NCBI GenBank assembly: GCA_964343195.1
Contig: CAYFIR010000037.1
Span: forward strand, 1-50,509
Reading direction: 5' to 3'
From: CAYVAP01 sp964343195
GTDB lineage: Bacteria > Bacteroidota > Bacteroidia > J057
DNA: 50,509 nucleotides
Shown: positions 26,902 through 34,755 of the stretch, piece by piece
How positions within the stretch are numbered: position 1 is the stretch's first letter
Layout: every line of letters starts with the position of its first letter
Program-made: the position numbers and the translations under genes
The notes under the pieces: model-generated
Database searches by the model: none
What the model was told of the DNA's origin: nothing
What the model saw: the letters and a program-made list of their open reading frames with translations, nothing else

Positions 26902-27300
26902 ATGAAAATTCGGGTCTCCAACATCGACCGCTCCACCATGGAGGATGAGTTGCTGGGGTTATTTGAAGAATTCGGTGATGTGGTCTCACTAGAGCTGAAT
27001 GAAGAGCCAGATGCAGGGGTAGAAACCTTTACCGCCTGGGTTGAAATGGCATATCAGGCAGATGCTGAAGAGGCCATTACTGATCTGAACGGGGAACGAG
27101 TAGATGGCCGGGCTTTGGTCGTCATCTCCGGTCCTGAGGCAGACAAACTAAACCTTAAATCTACTTCCGCATTGGATTATATAGATCTTGATGAGGAGGT
27201 AGGAATTGACGGTGAAGCCAAGGTGCCACTGCGTAAGGCCGGTCGTGAAGGGGAACCTCGGGGACCTAAGCGCAACTTGAAGCGCGGAGGAAAACGGTAA
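26902..27300 (+). CDS. RRM-domain RNA-binding protein
   Basis: 132 residues with one RNA-recognition motif: RNP2-like IRVSNI at residues 2-7, then LLGLFEEFGDVVSLEL, the degenerate RNP1 strand TFTAWVEM, and EEAITDLNGERVDGRALVV. The C-terminal tail is basic (RKAGREGEPRGPKRNLKRG), a second RNA contact. Single-RRM proteins are common in Bacteroidota, often with post-transcriptional roles, but the target is unknown. It is monocistronic. A weak promoter-like pair, TTG (26766) and TGATTTTG (26789), lies upstream. The following gap 27301-27576 holds only a short palindrome (TGGATCACTTGATCCA near 27412). Confidence 0.9.
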   Translation: MKIRVSNIDRSTMEDELLGLFEEFGDVVSLELNEEPDAGVETFTAWVEMAYQADAEEAITDLNGERVDGRALVVISGPEADKLNLKSTSALDYIDLDEEVGIDGEAKVPLRKAGREGEPRGPKRNLKRGGKR

Positions 27301-27576
27301 TTCCTTCCCATCATGATACTCTCTCAGTTCGCTTCGGTCACCCGAATGCGAGCAGGCATTCCTTTGGATATTTAGCTCAATCCCTGAATCCTGAAATACA
27401 GATATGTCTGCTGGATCACTTGATCCAGGATTTATAGTATCAGGGGATTGGATGTTGGCGACATTTCTTTCAAATTGCACCACTTTATCATGCAACCAAT
27501 AAATCTGTAAACAGGCTTGGCCAAACATATCACCTCACCCGGCAATGAGTCTGCACGCCCATCCAAATCAGGCCAC

Positions 27577-28965
27577 ATGCAGAGTTTCCACGACTTCATG
27601 AAGCAGTCTTATTACTTCCCACCTAAAGGATTTCAGGTGCTGGAAGATGAGCTCTATTTCCATGGGATCAACCTCATGGAGGTAATCGAGACCTATAAGA
27701 CTCCCTTGCGATTTACCTTTCTGCCCGTGATCTCAGAGAAGATCCAGGATGCCCGTAACTATTTCCAGCAGGCCATGGCCAACGTGGGCTACAATGGAAA
27801 GTATACCTACTGTTACTGTACCAAAAGTTCTCATTTCAAGCATATCCTGACCGAGGTGTTAAGTAATGGTGTCCAACTGGAGACTTCCTCGGCATTTGAC
27901 CTGCCAATGATTGCTTCACTTTATCGTGCGGGAGAACTGACCAAGGACATCCTCGTTGTCTGCAATGGATTCAAAGACTACGAATACAAGCAATATATCG
28001 TGGACATGATCCACGATGGCTTTCATAACATCATCCCGGTTCTGGATAACCGGGAAGAATTCAAGTTTTATGACGCGGAACTGGACGAACCCTGTAAGAT
28101 AGGACTTCGTCTGGCGACAGAAGAACGTGCCGACAGCAGCTTTTACACCAGCCGCCTGGGAATGCGTGAGGAAGACATCGTTGACCTGGTAGAAAATAAG
28201 CTAAAAGACCATGATCAGTTCACGGTCAAGCTGTTGCATTTCTTTGTCCACACCGGTATCCAGGATTCGCCCTACTTCTGGAGCGAACTACGCAAGTTTG
28301 TCAACCTCTATTGTCGTCTACGGCCCATCTGCCCAGAACTCACCATGCTGGACATTGGGGGCGGGCTGCCATTCCGGAATTCTCTGGAATTTGAGTTTGA
28401 CTATGCAGGTGTCATCGAAGAGGTCGTCAAGACCATCAAGGAGATTTGCGACGAGCATGGCGTCCCAGAGCCAGACATCCTGACGGAGTTTGGGAGCTAC
28501 ACCGTCGCCGAAAGCTCCTGCACCCTGTTCAAATCTATTGGCCGTAAACAGCAGAATGATCGCGAAAAATGGCACATGATTGACGGCAGCATCATCTCCA
28601 TGCTCCCTGATGTCTGGGCTCTGAATCGCCGCTTCATGTTGCTCCCCATCAACAACTGGGAGGCAGGCTATGAGCGGGCTTACCTCGGTGGAATGACCTG
28701 TGACAGTGATGATTACTACAACCACGAAGCCAATATCGACGCCATCTACCTTCCCAAAACCCGCAAACAGCAGTACATGGGCTTCTTCCATACTGGAGCC
28801 TACCAGGAGGTATTGAGTGGGGTTGGTGGACTCCACCACTGTCTGATGCCCGACCCCAAACACGTCGTGGTTTCCCTCAACGAAGACGGCTCTCACAAAT
28901 ACCGCGTCCTCCTCGAAGAGCAGAACAGCAAGCAGGTGATGAAGATATTGGGGTACAAGAGTTGA
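27577..28965 (+). CDS. speA: Arginine decarboxylase (Bacteroidota type)
   Basis: 462 residues from the ATG at 27577, which matches the length of Bacteroidota homologues; the frame stays open to a TTG at 27517. It is a fold-III PLP decarboxylase: the PLP lysine is in YCYCTKSSHFKHI, the pyridoxal phosphate-binding glycine loop is DIGGGLPF, and the C-terminal CDSDDYY provides the active-site acidic motif. It converts arginine to agmatine in polyamine synthesis. Shorter than E. coli SpeA (658 residues) because it lacks the insert. Closely related diaminopimelate/ornithine enzymes are a less likely alternative. Confidence 0.87.
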   Translation: MQSFHDFMKQSYYFPPKGFQVLEDELYFHGINLMEVIETYKTPLRFTFLPVISEKIQDARNYFQQAMANVGYNGKYTYCYCTKSSHFKHILTEVLSNGVQLETSSAFDLPMIASLYRAGELTKDILVVCNGFKDYEYKQYIVDMIHDGFHNIIPVLDNREEFKFYDAELDEPCKIGLRLATEERADSSFYTSRLGMREEDIVDLVENKLKDHDQFTVKLLHFFVHTGIQDSPYFWSELRKFVNLYCRLRPICPELTMLDIGGGLPFRNSLEFEFDYAGVIEEVVKTIKEICDEHGVPEPDILTEFGSYTVAESSCTLFKSIGRKQQNDREKWHMIDGSIISMLPDVWALNRRFMLLPINNWEAGYERAYLGGMTCDSDDYYNHEANIDAIYLPKTRKQQYMGFFHTGAYQEVLSGVGGLHHCLMPDPKHVVVSLNEDGSHKYRVLLEEQNSKQVMKILGYKS

Positions 28966-28970
28966 TTGGT

Positions 28971-29044
28971 AAATTCGTACTTCGTGATTCGTAATTAATG
29001 AAACGGAATTCAATTACGAATCACGAATTTTCAATTACGAATTT
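28971..29044. terminator. Large nested inverted repeat between speA and rnhA
   Basis: TTCGTGATTCGTAATT (28981-28996) is a perfect 16-bp complement of 29012-29027. The flanking AAATTCGTA (28971-28979) complements TACGAATTT (29036-29044). It fills the convergent gap and could terminate both genes. The ATTCGTGATTCGTAATT word is a dispersed motif also seen near 15946, 29686, 30593, 38457 and 43294, so this is probably a repeat captured as a terminator. Confidence 0.7.
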
Positions 29045-29046
29045 CC

Positions 29047-29508
29047 TCAACCCGCCCTTCCCTGCTCATACGCCTCATCGACGAGGAAAGGCTCATCGCG
29101 GGCGGCGGAGGTGGCGAGCTCATCGCAGCGCTCGTTGAGGGGATTGCCAGCGTGTCCTTTTACCCAGTGAAACTTCACGTGGTGGCGGCGATAAATCACC
29201 AGAAACCGTCGCCACAGATCTGGATTTTTCTTGTCCTTGAAGCCTTTTTTCTCCCATCCAAACACCCATCGCTTCTCTACCGCCTGCTGTACGTAGCGAG
29301 AGTCGGTGAATATGTCTACTTCTGAACCGGGTTTTTTGAGGGCTTCCAGCGCGACGATGACCGCGAGCAGTTCCATGCGGTTATTGGTGGTGCGACGGTA
29401 TCCAGCGGCCATTTCCTTGCGGTGCTGCCCGGCGATCAGCACTGCCCCATATCCACCTGGGCCGGGATTGCCCAGCGAAGCGCCGTCGGTATAAATAGTG
29501 ATCTTCAT
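29047..29508 (-). CDS. rnhA: Ribonuclease HI
   Basis: 153 residues, standard length. The catalytic carboxylates are all present: Asp8 in YTDGASLGNPGPGGYG, Glu46 in NNRMELLAV, Asp69 in FTDSRYVQQAV and Asp129 in ERCDELA, with His119 in VKGHAGNPLN. It degrades RNA in RNA-DNA hybrids. It stands alone, convergent with speA and divergent from the DUF2231 gene. Confidence 0.97.
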   Translation of the reverse strand: MKITIYTDGASLGNPGPGGYGAVLIAGQHRKEMAAGYRRTTNNRMELLAVIVALEALKKPGSEVDIFTDSRYVQQAVEKRWVFGWEKKGFKDKKNPDLWRRFLVIYRRHHVKFHWVKGHAGNPLNERCDELATSAARDEPFLVDEAYEQGRAG

Positions 29509-29531
29509 AGTACTTAAAGGTAAGGCAGAGG

Positions 29532-29550
29532 AGTTCCTGGTTCAAAGTTC
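29532..29550. repeat. 19-bp repeat, second copy
   Basis: Identical to 8777-8795 (AGTTCCTGGTTCAAAGTTC). It lies 23 bp upstream of the rnhA start in the divergent gap. Confidence 0.7.
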
Positions 29551-29679
29551 AGGGCCAAAAGTTGCCGATGATGAACCCTTTTTGGGAAAAACTATGTGAG
29601 GAGTCATTGGGTTGTTGGGAGAGAAGGATTAATTTGGCGGCTTCTATCATCCGAGGATATGCACCTACGGCTTTCAGAA

Positions 29680-29737
29680 TTAAGTAATTGACCATTCGCA
29701 ATTCGGATAAAGTGCTCACCAGCAATACTTTCAATCA
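29680..29737. repeat. Module C dispersed repeat in leader of DUF2231 gene
   Basis: The stretch has AATTAAGTAATTGACCATTC followed by AAAGTGCTCACCAGCAATAC and TTTCAATC. It resembles 43279-43335 and module C of the composite repeats at 1.3 and 16.1 kb. It ends about 10 bp before the ATG at 29748, so it would lie in the mRNA leader. Confidence 0.75.
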
Positions 29738-29747
29738 AAAATTACTG

Positions 29748-30188
29748 ATGACGAATTTCGAATTCTTTCCACTACACCCGGCTCTCGTCCATTTTCCAAT
29801 TGCCCTGTTGTTTGCTGCGGGAGTTTTTTACGTCTGGTCCATGTGGCGCGAAGGCAACGACTTGTACCAGGCGGGATGGTACCTACACCTGGCGGGCATC
29901 GTCGGGACGGTACTGGCCATCTTTAGCGGACTTAGCTCTCAGGACGGCCTGGACCTGACCGAGGAGGTGGAAGGCTACCTGCAAACGCACACCCTGCTAG
30001 GTTACGCAGTAGGCTGGGCCTTCGGACTGCTGGCCGTGTGGCAGTACCTGCGTCAGGGCAAAGGAAACAGAAATGAAAAAATCGCTTTCCTCCTATGTTA
30101 TGGCCTTGGCCTGGGCCTCCTGCTCTACAGTTCCTGGCTGGGTGGCCACATGGTATATGAGCACGGAGTAGGGGTAAATTTGAAGTAA
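29748..30188 (+). CDS. DUF2231 membrane protein
   Basis: 146 residues from the ATG at 29748; an open frame from 29688 runs through a repeat and is not used. It has four membrane helices, the family opening LHPALVHFPIALLFAAGVFY and the closing YSSWLGGHMVYEHGVGV. DUF2231 proteins are small inner-membrane proteins often found near cytochromes, copper proteins or metal exporters, and their conserved His residues suggest haem or metal contact. Here it lies 16 bp before a heavy-metal-associated lipoprotein gene, consistent with a metal-related pair. Confidence 0.87.
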   Translation: MTNFEFFPLHPALVHFPIALLFAAGVFYVWSMWREGNDLYQAGWYLHLAGIVGTVLAIFSGLSSQDGLDLTEEVEGYLQTHTLLGYAVGWAFGLLAVWQYLRQGKGNRNEKIAFLLCYGLGLGLLLYSSWLGGHMVYEHGVGVNLK

Positions 30189-30204
30189 GAAGAATCAGTT
30201 CGAT

Positions 30205-30570
30205 ATGCGAAAATTAATCGGATACCTGCTGCCAATCATCCTGACTGTTGGATGTAGTGGCCCTGCTGAAGAAGTCATGTTCTTCACGGAGGGAAATTGT
30301 AAGGAATGCAGCACCCATATTTCCAGCGCACTGGAGGACCTTTCAGGCGTAGAGTCAGCCAACTGGAACTTTGAAACCAGCCTGACAACGGTGATGTATC
30401 ACCCTGAGCGCATTTCAGAAGATGACCTGCAACAAGCCCTGGCCAAAGCCGGCTTCAAAACGGGCTACTTCGAGCCAGACTCTGCCGCTCGCGCAGCCTT
30501 GCCTGAGTGCTGCCGCGAGCCCATTACCCGCAAACTGAAGCCGGGGCAGGCCCTGCCTCCGGGGCACTAG
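30205..30570 (+). CDS. HMA-domain metal-binding lipoprotein
   Basis: 121 residues with a lipoprotein signal (IILTVGC, Cys17). A MerP/Atx1-like heavy-metal domain covers about 23-90, with the metal site Cys32-x-x-Cys35 (GNCKEC) and the typical ferredoxin-like end DDLQQALAKAGFKTGYF. A second cysteine pair, Cys102-Cys103, is in the tail (PECCREP), an unusual addition that could form another thiol site. It probably binds copper or mercury-like soft metals in the periplasm. Co-transcribed with the DUF2231 gene. Confidence 0.87.
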   Translation: MRKLIGYLLPIILTVGCSGPAEEVMFFTEGNCKECSTHISSALEDLSGVESANWNFETSLTTVMYHPERISEDDLQQALAKAGFKTGYFEPDSAARAALPECCREPITRKLKPGQALPPGH

Positions 30571-30592
30571 GAGAAGAATTCGAAATTTGACA

Positions 30593-30839
30593 TTCGTAAT
30601 TCGTAAGAGAAGCTCCTGACAATCAAATAGTTGTTGCCTCATTAATTGGGAGATTGTTTCGTTTTGAAAGCACTGATGGGGCAAGTTCAAAGGGTCCAGC
30701 TTCGCGGGATTTTGCTGCGCTCAACGCGGTCAAACTCGTAGTGGGGACAACTCTGACCAGGAGTAAGTTTCAGCATTTTACCCCAAACCCCATACCGCCA
30801 ATATTTCCCGTATATACCTTATATCCCCTTTTCTTCCCT
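30593..30839. repeat. Gap with inverted module D and truncated family A repeat
   Basis: The 283-bp gap contains an ATTCGTAATTCGT word (30593). It also holds an inverted copy of module D (about 30702-30735, GCGGGATTTTGCTGCGCTCA) and a family A fragment in reverse orientation (30781-30839). In that fragment CCAATATTTCCC (30798-30809) matches the start of the 25-bp core and TATATACCTTATATCCCC matches its purine arm. The CCCTA-type array of the other arm is missing. No gene seen. Confidence 0.7.
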
Positions 30840-30853
30840 CCAAACCTCACCCC

Positions 30854-31282
30854 ATGATCCAGAAAGACTATTTCCTCCGCATGATAGAAGAGGCCGCCTA
30901 TTTCGTGTCACGCCTGATGGGTCTGCGCGAGGAATCTCGCTACGGGGAGGTTGAGAAGCTCCTGGATCAGGCCTACGGGGGATGGTTCCCATTTGATCGG
31001 GCGGTGATCATGCAGACCGACCCGGAGGAGCTGCCAGAGTTCCTGGAGCGCAGCGCTCAGCTGGCGCCCGAGCAGTTTTCGGTGCTGGCAGACCTGCTCC
31101 GCGAGGAGTCTGAAACCTGGTTTGCCCAGGGGCAATGGGAGCGAGGGCAACATTTGCTCCGCTGTGCATTGAGCATCCTTCGCCACCTCAACGCCAAAGA
31201 CCCCGACCTCTTTTCTTTCCCCCGCCAGGAGAAAATCCAGTCCATGGCTGATCGCTTACAGGGACTTGAGAACGAGGATTGA
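30854..31282 (+). CDS. Small helical protein, DUF6483-like
   Basis: 142 residues, all helical, no signal peptide. The opening MIQKDYFLRMIEEAAYFVSRL and the following YGEVEKLLDQAYGGW resemble the DUF6483 family start (MIxxDYxMRxIEQ...), and the ESETWFAQGQWERGQHLLRCAL segment looks like a single TPR unit. Function unknown. Its stop is 4 bp from that of the convergent Lrp gene, so the transcripts must overlap. Confidence 0.72.
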   Translation: MIQKDYFLRMIEEAAYFVSRLMGLREESRYGEVEKLLDQAYGGWFPFDRAVIMQTDPEELPEFLERSAQLAPEQFSVLADLLREESETWFAQGQWERGQHLLRCALSILRHLNAKDPDLFSFPRQEKIQSMADRLQGLENED

Positions 31283-31286
31283 TGGC

Positions 31287-31778
31287 TTATTTCGGGAAAT
31301 CTTCCTCCAGTTTAATCGGCACCCCGCGCGAAAAGGGCGTCTCAAACGCCACGGTGGTATTGGTACCCTCCACCCCTTCAATCTCCTGGATCTTGTCATA
31401 GATGATCGTCCGCAGGTGGGCGTTGTTCACGGCGTAGATCTTCACCAGGATGGCATATCGCCCCGAAATATTGGCACATTCTACGATCTCCGGGATCTTC
31501 TCCAGCTTGCGCACGACCGGATAGAGGTGGCGGGCGTCTGAGAGGATGATGCTGGTAAAGGCACAGGTGTCATACCCCAGGGCTTCGGGCTGCATCCGGT
31601 AGGTCGGTTGGGTCAGCACGCCAGCTTCTCTCAGCTTTCTTACCCTGGCGTGAACCAGCGTATTGGAAACCTTCAGTTCGGCAGCAAGCTGAGAGAAGGG
31701 AATCCGGGCATTCTGGGAAAGGGCCTCCATGATGTCCTGGTCCAGTGGGTCAAATTGATTTTTTGCCTCGGTGTACAT
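31287..31778 (-). CDS. Lrp/AsnC-family transcriptional regulator
   Basis: 163 residues. The N-terminal winged helix-turn-helix reads LDQDIMEALSQNARIPFSQLA through SNTLVHARVRKLREAGVL, and a C-terminal RAM ligand-binding domain carries IVECANISGRYAILVKIYA and GVEGTNTTVAFETPF. Such proteins sense amino acids and form octamers on DNA. The target is not shown; it is divergent from marC (163 bp gap) and may regulate it or itself. Confidence 0.94.
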   Translation of the reverse strand: MYTEAKNQFDPLDQDIMEALSQNARIPFSQLAAELKVSNTLVHARVRKLREAGVLTQPTYRMQPEALGYDTCAFTSIILSDARHLYPVVRKLEKIPEIVECANISGRYAILVKIYAVNNAHLRTIIYDKIQEIEGVEGTNTTVAFETPFSRGVPIKLEEDFPK

Positions 31779-31832
31779 AGGGGGTATTATGTCAGAATTC
31801 TTGAAAATGATTCAGAAAAAGCAAATATGACA

Positions 31833-31840
31833 CAAAATTA
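31833..31840 (-). promoter_or_regulatory. Candidate -7 box of the Lrp gene
   Basis: On the minus strand TAATTTTG fits TAnnTTTG and lies 55 bp before the Lrp-gene start. A TTG element at the proper distance is not evident, so support is partial. Confidence 0.35.
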
Positions 31841-31941
31841 AGGCTTGTGTAGCACATTTTGTCCAGATGCGTAGATTTGAAGCGTTGAATGACCGCCACA
31901 TGGGCAACCTTCAACCTTCACCTTTTAACTCCTATAACTAT

Positions 31942-32505
31942 ATGACCAACATCATCACCGTTACGTTCATCCTGTTTTCTGTCATCGACGTGCCAGGCAA
32001 CCTGCCGATCATCCTGGACATGAAGCGGCGGGGAGTGGCGATTGATCCCAAGTGGTCCACCATAGCCGCCGGTACGTTGATGGTGTTGTTTCTCTTTTTT
32101 GGTGCCTCGATTCTGGGGCTGTTTGGGTTGGAGGTAGAATCCTTTGCCCTGGCAGGCGCGCTCATCATCTTCTTCATCGGGCTGGAAATGACCCTAGGCA
32201 TTCGCTTCTTTCGCGATGACGACGAAAGCGAGGGGGGCTCTGGCTCGCTGGTGCCCATTGCATTTCCCTTGCTGGCTGGTGCTGGTACGCTGACCACCAT
32301 CCTTTCTCTCAAAGCGGACTTTGATACCTACAGCATCCTGGGAGGCATCATGCTCAACCTGCTCCTCATCTTCCTGATGCTCAGGTCCTCTACCTGGCTG
32401 GGCAAAAAGCTCACACCTGCCGCCATGAACACCCTGCGCAAGGTCTTTGGCATCCTGGTGATCGCCATCGCGTTTCAGATGTTTCGCAGCAATTTGTTAC
32501 AGTAG
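31942..32505 (+). CDS. MarC-family membrane protein (UPF0056)
   Basis: 187 residues from the ATG at 31942, where the first membrane helix begins (TNIITVTFILFSVIDVPGNL); an open frame from 31867 adds non-membrane residues. Six transmembrane segments are visible. Family features: SVIDVPGNLPIIL near the start, FALAGALIIFFIGLEM, then an acidic loop (FRDDDESEGGS), PIAFPLLAGAGTLTTIL and the final LGILVIAIAFQMF-like helix. The function of MarC proteins is unresolved. Divergent from an Lrp gene. Confidence 0.92.
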   Translation: MTNIITVTFILFSVIDVPGNLPIILDMKRRGVAIDPKWSTIAAGTLMVLFLFFGASILGLFGLEVESFALAGALIIFFIGLEMTLGIRFFRDDDESEGGSGSLVPIAFPLLAGAGTLTTILSLKADFDTYSILGGIMLNLLLIFLMLRSSTWLGKKLTPAAMNTLRKVFGILVIAIAFQMFRSNLLQ

Positions 32506-32542
32506 GGAGCATGGTTCATTGGTCATGGTTCAATGGTCAAAG

Positions 32543-32598
32543 TTCACTGTTCACTGTTCACTGTTCACTGATCACTATTCACTGCCCACTGCCCACTG
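32543..32598. repeat. Heptamer array TTCACTG
   Basis: Eight 7-bp units: four perfect TTCACTG (32543-32570), ATCACTA, TTCACTG, then two CCCACTG. It fills the convergent gap between marC and the ARMT1 gene and runs 24 bp into the ARMT1 frame, so the last residues of that protein (GQWAVGSE) are encoded by the array. Confidence 0.92.
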
Positions 32599-33759
32599 CC
32601 CCATAAACAACTGAAACACTCCCCATTTCCCATTCACCATCCAGTCCGGGTCTTCGCTTTGCACCTGTTGGAATTTTTCGGGAGAAAGGCCCACCTGGAT
32701 TTCGGATTTAAGGGTGCGGATGGCGAGTAATGGGGCGGGTAAGTAGCGTGTGAGCGGTGCAGGATCTTCCGTCGGAGGAATCTGCCGATCACCCAGGATA
32801 CGGCGGTAATTGGCGTCGCCCTTGGAGATGATGAGCGTGGCTTTGGAAAATGCCTCAATGAGTTCCTTCGGCCAGTCATAGAAGCTCAGGGGAAAAGTCC
32901 AGAAGTCATTGAACATGAAGGTCTGTCCGTTTTCATTGAGGGCCTCTGCCATGGACGGGATATGCGTGTGGAGAAAGCTATTGGTTTCCATCCAGTCAGG
33001 CAGGGTAACATCCGAAACAAAGATGGGCTGTTCTTTGGGGTGGATGATCACATCAGCTCCCACCTGACGTAGCAGCCAGATGAACATCATGTCGTGCATC
33101 AGTTCCAGACCAGCGTTGTCGAGGAGGTAGTGAATGGTGGGTTTTTCATGGGTGAGAATCAGCTCAATGGCGGCCTTGCGCTGGTCGATGAGCAGTTTAT
33201 CCTGGCTGAGATCCTTTCGCACATCGGGCTGCGCAGCGAGTTGCACCTGGCTCAGGTCAGCCTGATTGCCTCCGAGGGCCAACGCCATGCCCTGCTTGAG
33301 GTATTCCCTCGGTGCTAGTTGCGATGGCCAGCTTTGAACGGCTGCCCATTTTCCCTGCAGGTGATCGATGTGCTCTGCCAGCGGAGCATGTTTTTGCGCA
33401 AAAAAGGGATCTTTTACACGACTCTGATGATAGCCCAGGTCGCTGAGCAGGCGTTCATAGAGGTAGATTTCGGCGTGGAGGAAGGGCAGCTCGAACCAGG
33501 GCTTGCCGCCCCATTGCTCGAAAAATACTTCCCAGCCCTTGGCAAGCCCAGGACTCAGGTCCAGCGTCTTGATGGGGCGGTTGTGCAGGATTTCCTCTTT
33601 GAGTTCCAGTATGGCGGCACGCTGCTCTTCGTTCCAGTTGTCGGCAGCCAGCACATCATCCAGAAACCGAGGCACCCGCTGGGTGAGGGTCAGTCGAGCA
33701 AATGAATCAGGCGATTCTGCCGTCAGGTAGGGATAGGAATGGAGGAGAAGTTGGGGCAT
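32575..33759 (-). CDS. ARMT1/DUF89 damage-control phosphatase-like protein
   Basis: 394 residues of the DUF89/ARMT1-like family. Conserved motifs: LALGGNQADLS, the metal-binding LLDNAGLELMHDMMF, IISKGDANYRRILGDR and LAIRTLKSEIQVGL. Family members are metal-dependent phosphatases that clear damaged or surplus phosphometabolites; the human member was also reported as an acidic-residue methyltransferase. The N-terminal half is the helical bundle typical of the family. Its C-terminal eight residues come from a heptamer repeat, so the stop position may have drifted. Single gene. Confidence 0.88.
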   Translation of the reverse strand: MPQLLLHSYPYLTAESPDSFARLTLTQRVPRFLDDVLAADNWNEEQRAAILELKEEILHNRPIKTLDLSPGLAKGWEVFFEQWGGKPWFELPFLHAEIYLYERLLSDLGYHQSRVKDPFFAQKHAPLAEHIDHLQGKWAAVQSWPSQLAPREYLKQGMALALGGNQADLSQVQLAAQPDVRKDLSQDKLLIDQRKAAIELILTHEKPTIHYLLDNAGLELMHDMMFIWLLRQVGADVIIHPKEQPIFVSDVTLPDWMETNSFLHTHIPSMAEALNENGQTFMFNDFWTFPLSFYDWPKELIEAFSKATLIISKGDANYRRILGDRQIPPTEDPAPLTRYLPAPLLAIRTLKSEIQVGLSPEKFQQVQSEDPDWMVNGKWGVFQLFMGQWAVGSE

Positions 33760-33892
33760 GGGGAAAAGGTTTGGACAAAGTTGGGGAATGGGGTTTTGCG
33801 CATCAAGGCGAAACTACGCTGTTGGGGCTTTTGCTACTATGCTTGATCTTGCCCCGACAGCCTTGCCATAACACACCCCAAAATTTCATCGG

Positions 33893-33919
33893 TTTCTGAC
33901 CGCTGCATGTTGCATCTTT
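33893..33919. repeat. 27-bp direct repeat, left copy
   Basis: TTTCTGAC, then one variable base, then GCTGCATGTTGCATCTTT. It matches 34564-34590 with a single mismatch. Together the copies bracket 644 bp containing one unknown gene. Confidence 0.85.
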
Positions 33920-33979
33920 CGGGCGGGAGTCGGGTTGGGAAATACTCCGTTGAGAACAGAATAAGAATAATTGTTCAAT

Positions 33980-34519
33980 ATGCTGAACCCAATTGTCAAA
34001 CTGGTGATTGTACTGGTTATGCTAGGAGTGAATTGCTCCTGCTGGGGGCAGAACTATCCAACTTGGGAGGGTAAAGCTTGTTTCTCCCGTGAAGACCTTA
34101 GTGAGCTAAAAAGGGTATATTTTGAATCTAAAGATGTATCAGCTAGAATCGATTCGACACTGTATACCTCGATTGGTAAATCGCTTTTCTACTTCAAAAG
34201 GAGTTTTATTGTCATTCATAGATTCCGAGGTGATTCTTGCAATGGCGTTTTTGGTTTTGCCGGCCATGATACAAGAGATCTAAACTCCCGCAATTATCAC
34301 AGTTATCCATATTTGCCATTCTTATTTCTTGATGGCGAGGTAATAATCGCCAAAGATTTGGAGGAGGGGGCGCTAAGTGCAAAGCTGAAACAATACTTTG
34401 AATCCAACGGTGGCTTTAGTTCTGACTCTCTGGAGCATCAAGGAGAAGTTGATCGGTTAGCACAGGTTTTGAAAAAGGGATATGTGGTATGGACCTATTT
34501 TGACATTGATCTTGAATAG
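33980..34519 (+). CDS. Unknown small secreted protein
   Basis: 179 residues from the ATG at 33980 (a TTG at 33971 could also serve). The start encodes a hydrophobic signal (IVKLVIVLVMLGVNCSCWGQ). The rest is mixed alpha-beta (SIGKSLFYFKRSFIVIHRF, PYLPFLFLDGEVIIAKDLEE), with no family I recognise. Codons look more A/T-rich than in neighbours. It is bracketed by 27-bp direct repeats (33893 and 34564), suggesting acquisition or a mobile cassette. Confidence 0.65.
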   Translation: MLNPIVKLVIVLVMLGVNCSCWGQNYPTWEGKACFSREDLSELKRVYFESKDVSARIDSTLYTSIGKSLFYFKRSFIVIHRFRGDSCNGVFGFAGHDTRDLNSRNYHSYPYLPFLFLDGEVIIAKDLEEGALSAKLKQYFESNGGFSSDSLEHQGEVDRLAQVLKKGYVVWTYFDIDLE

Positions 34520-34563
34520 ATTCGTCTATGTTTTCCTTATGTCTCATCGTCAATTTTCTCTTA

Positions 34564-34590
34564 TTTCTGACTGCTGCATGTTGCATCTTT
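34564..34590. repeat. 27-bp direct repeat, right copy
   Basis: Second copy of 33893-33919 with one mismatch, 44 bp after the unknown gene's stop. Confidence 0.85.
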
Positions 34591-34755
34591 TGTGAGGATT
34601 TTGTTTAGGGTACAGTGGGGAGAAGTTGGGCTAGAGTTGCCATAAATACCAGTAGCAAAAGAGAGCCAGGCATACTGCAACATACCCAGGTCTTCTGGCA
34701 TTTGCTCACTCTGATAGGTACTTTTAGACTTCCTTGTGCTAACCTATTGTACACC

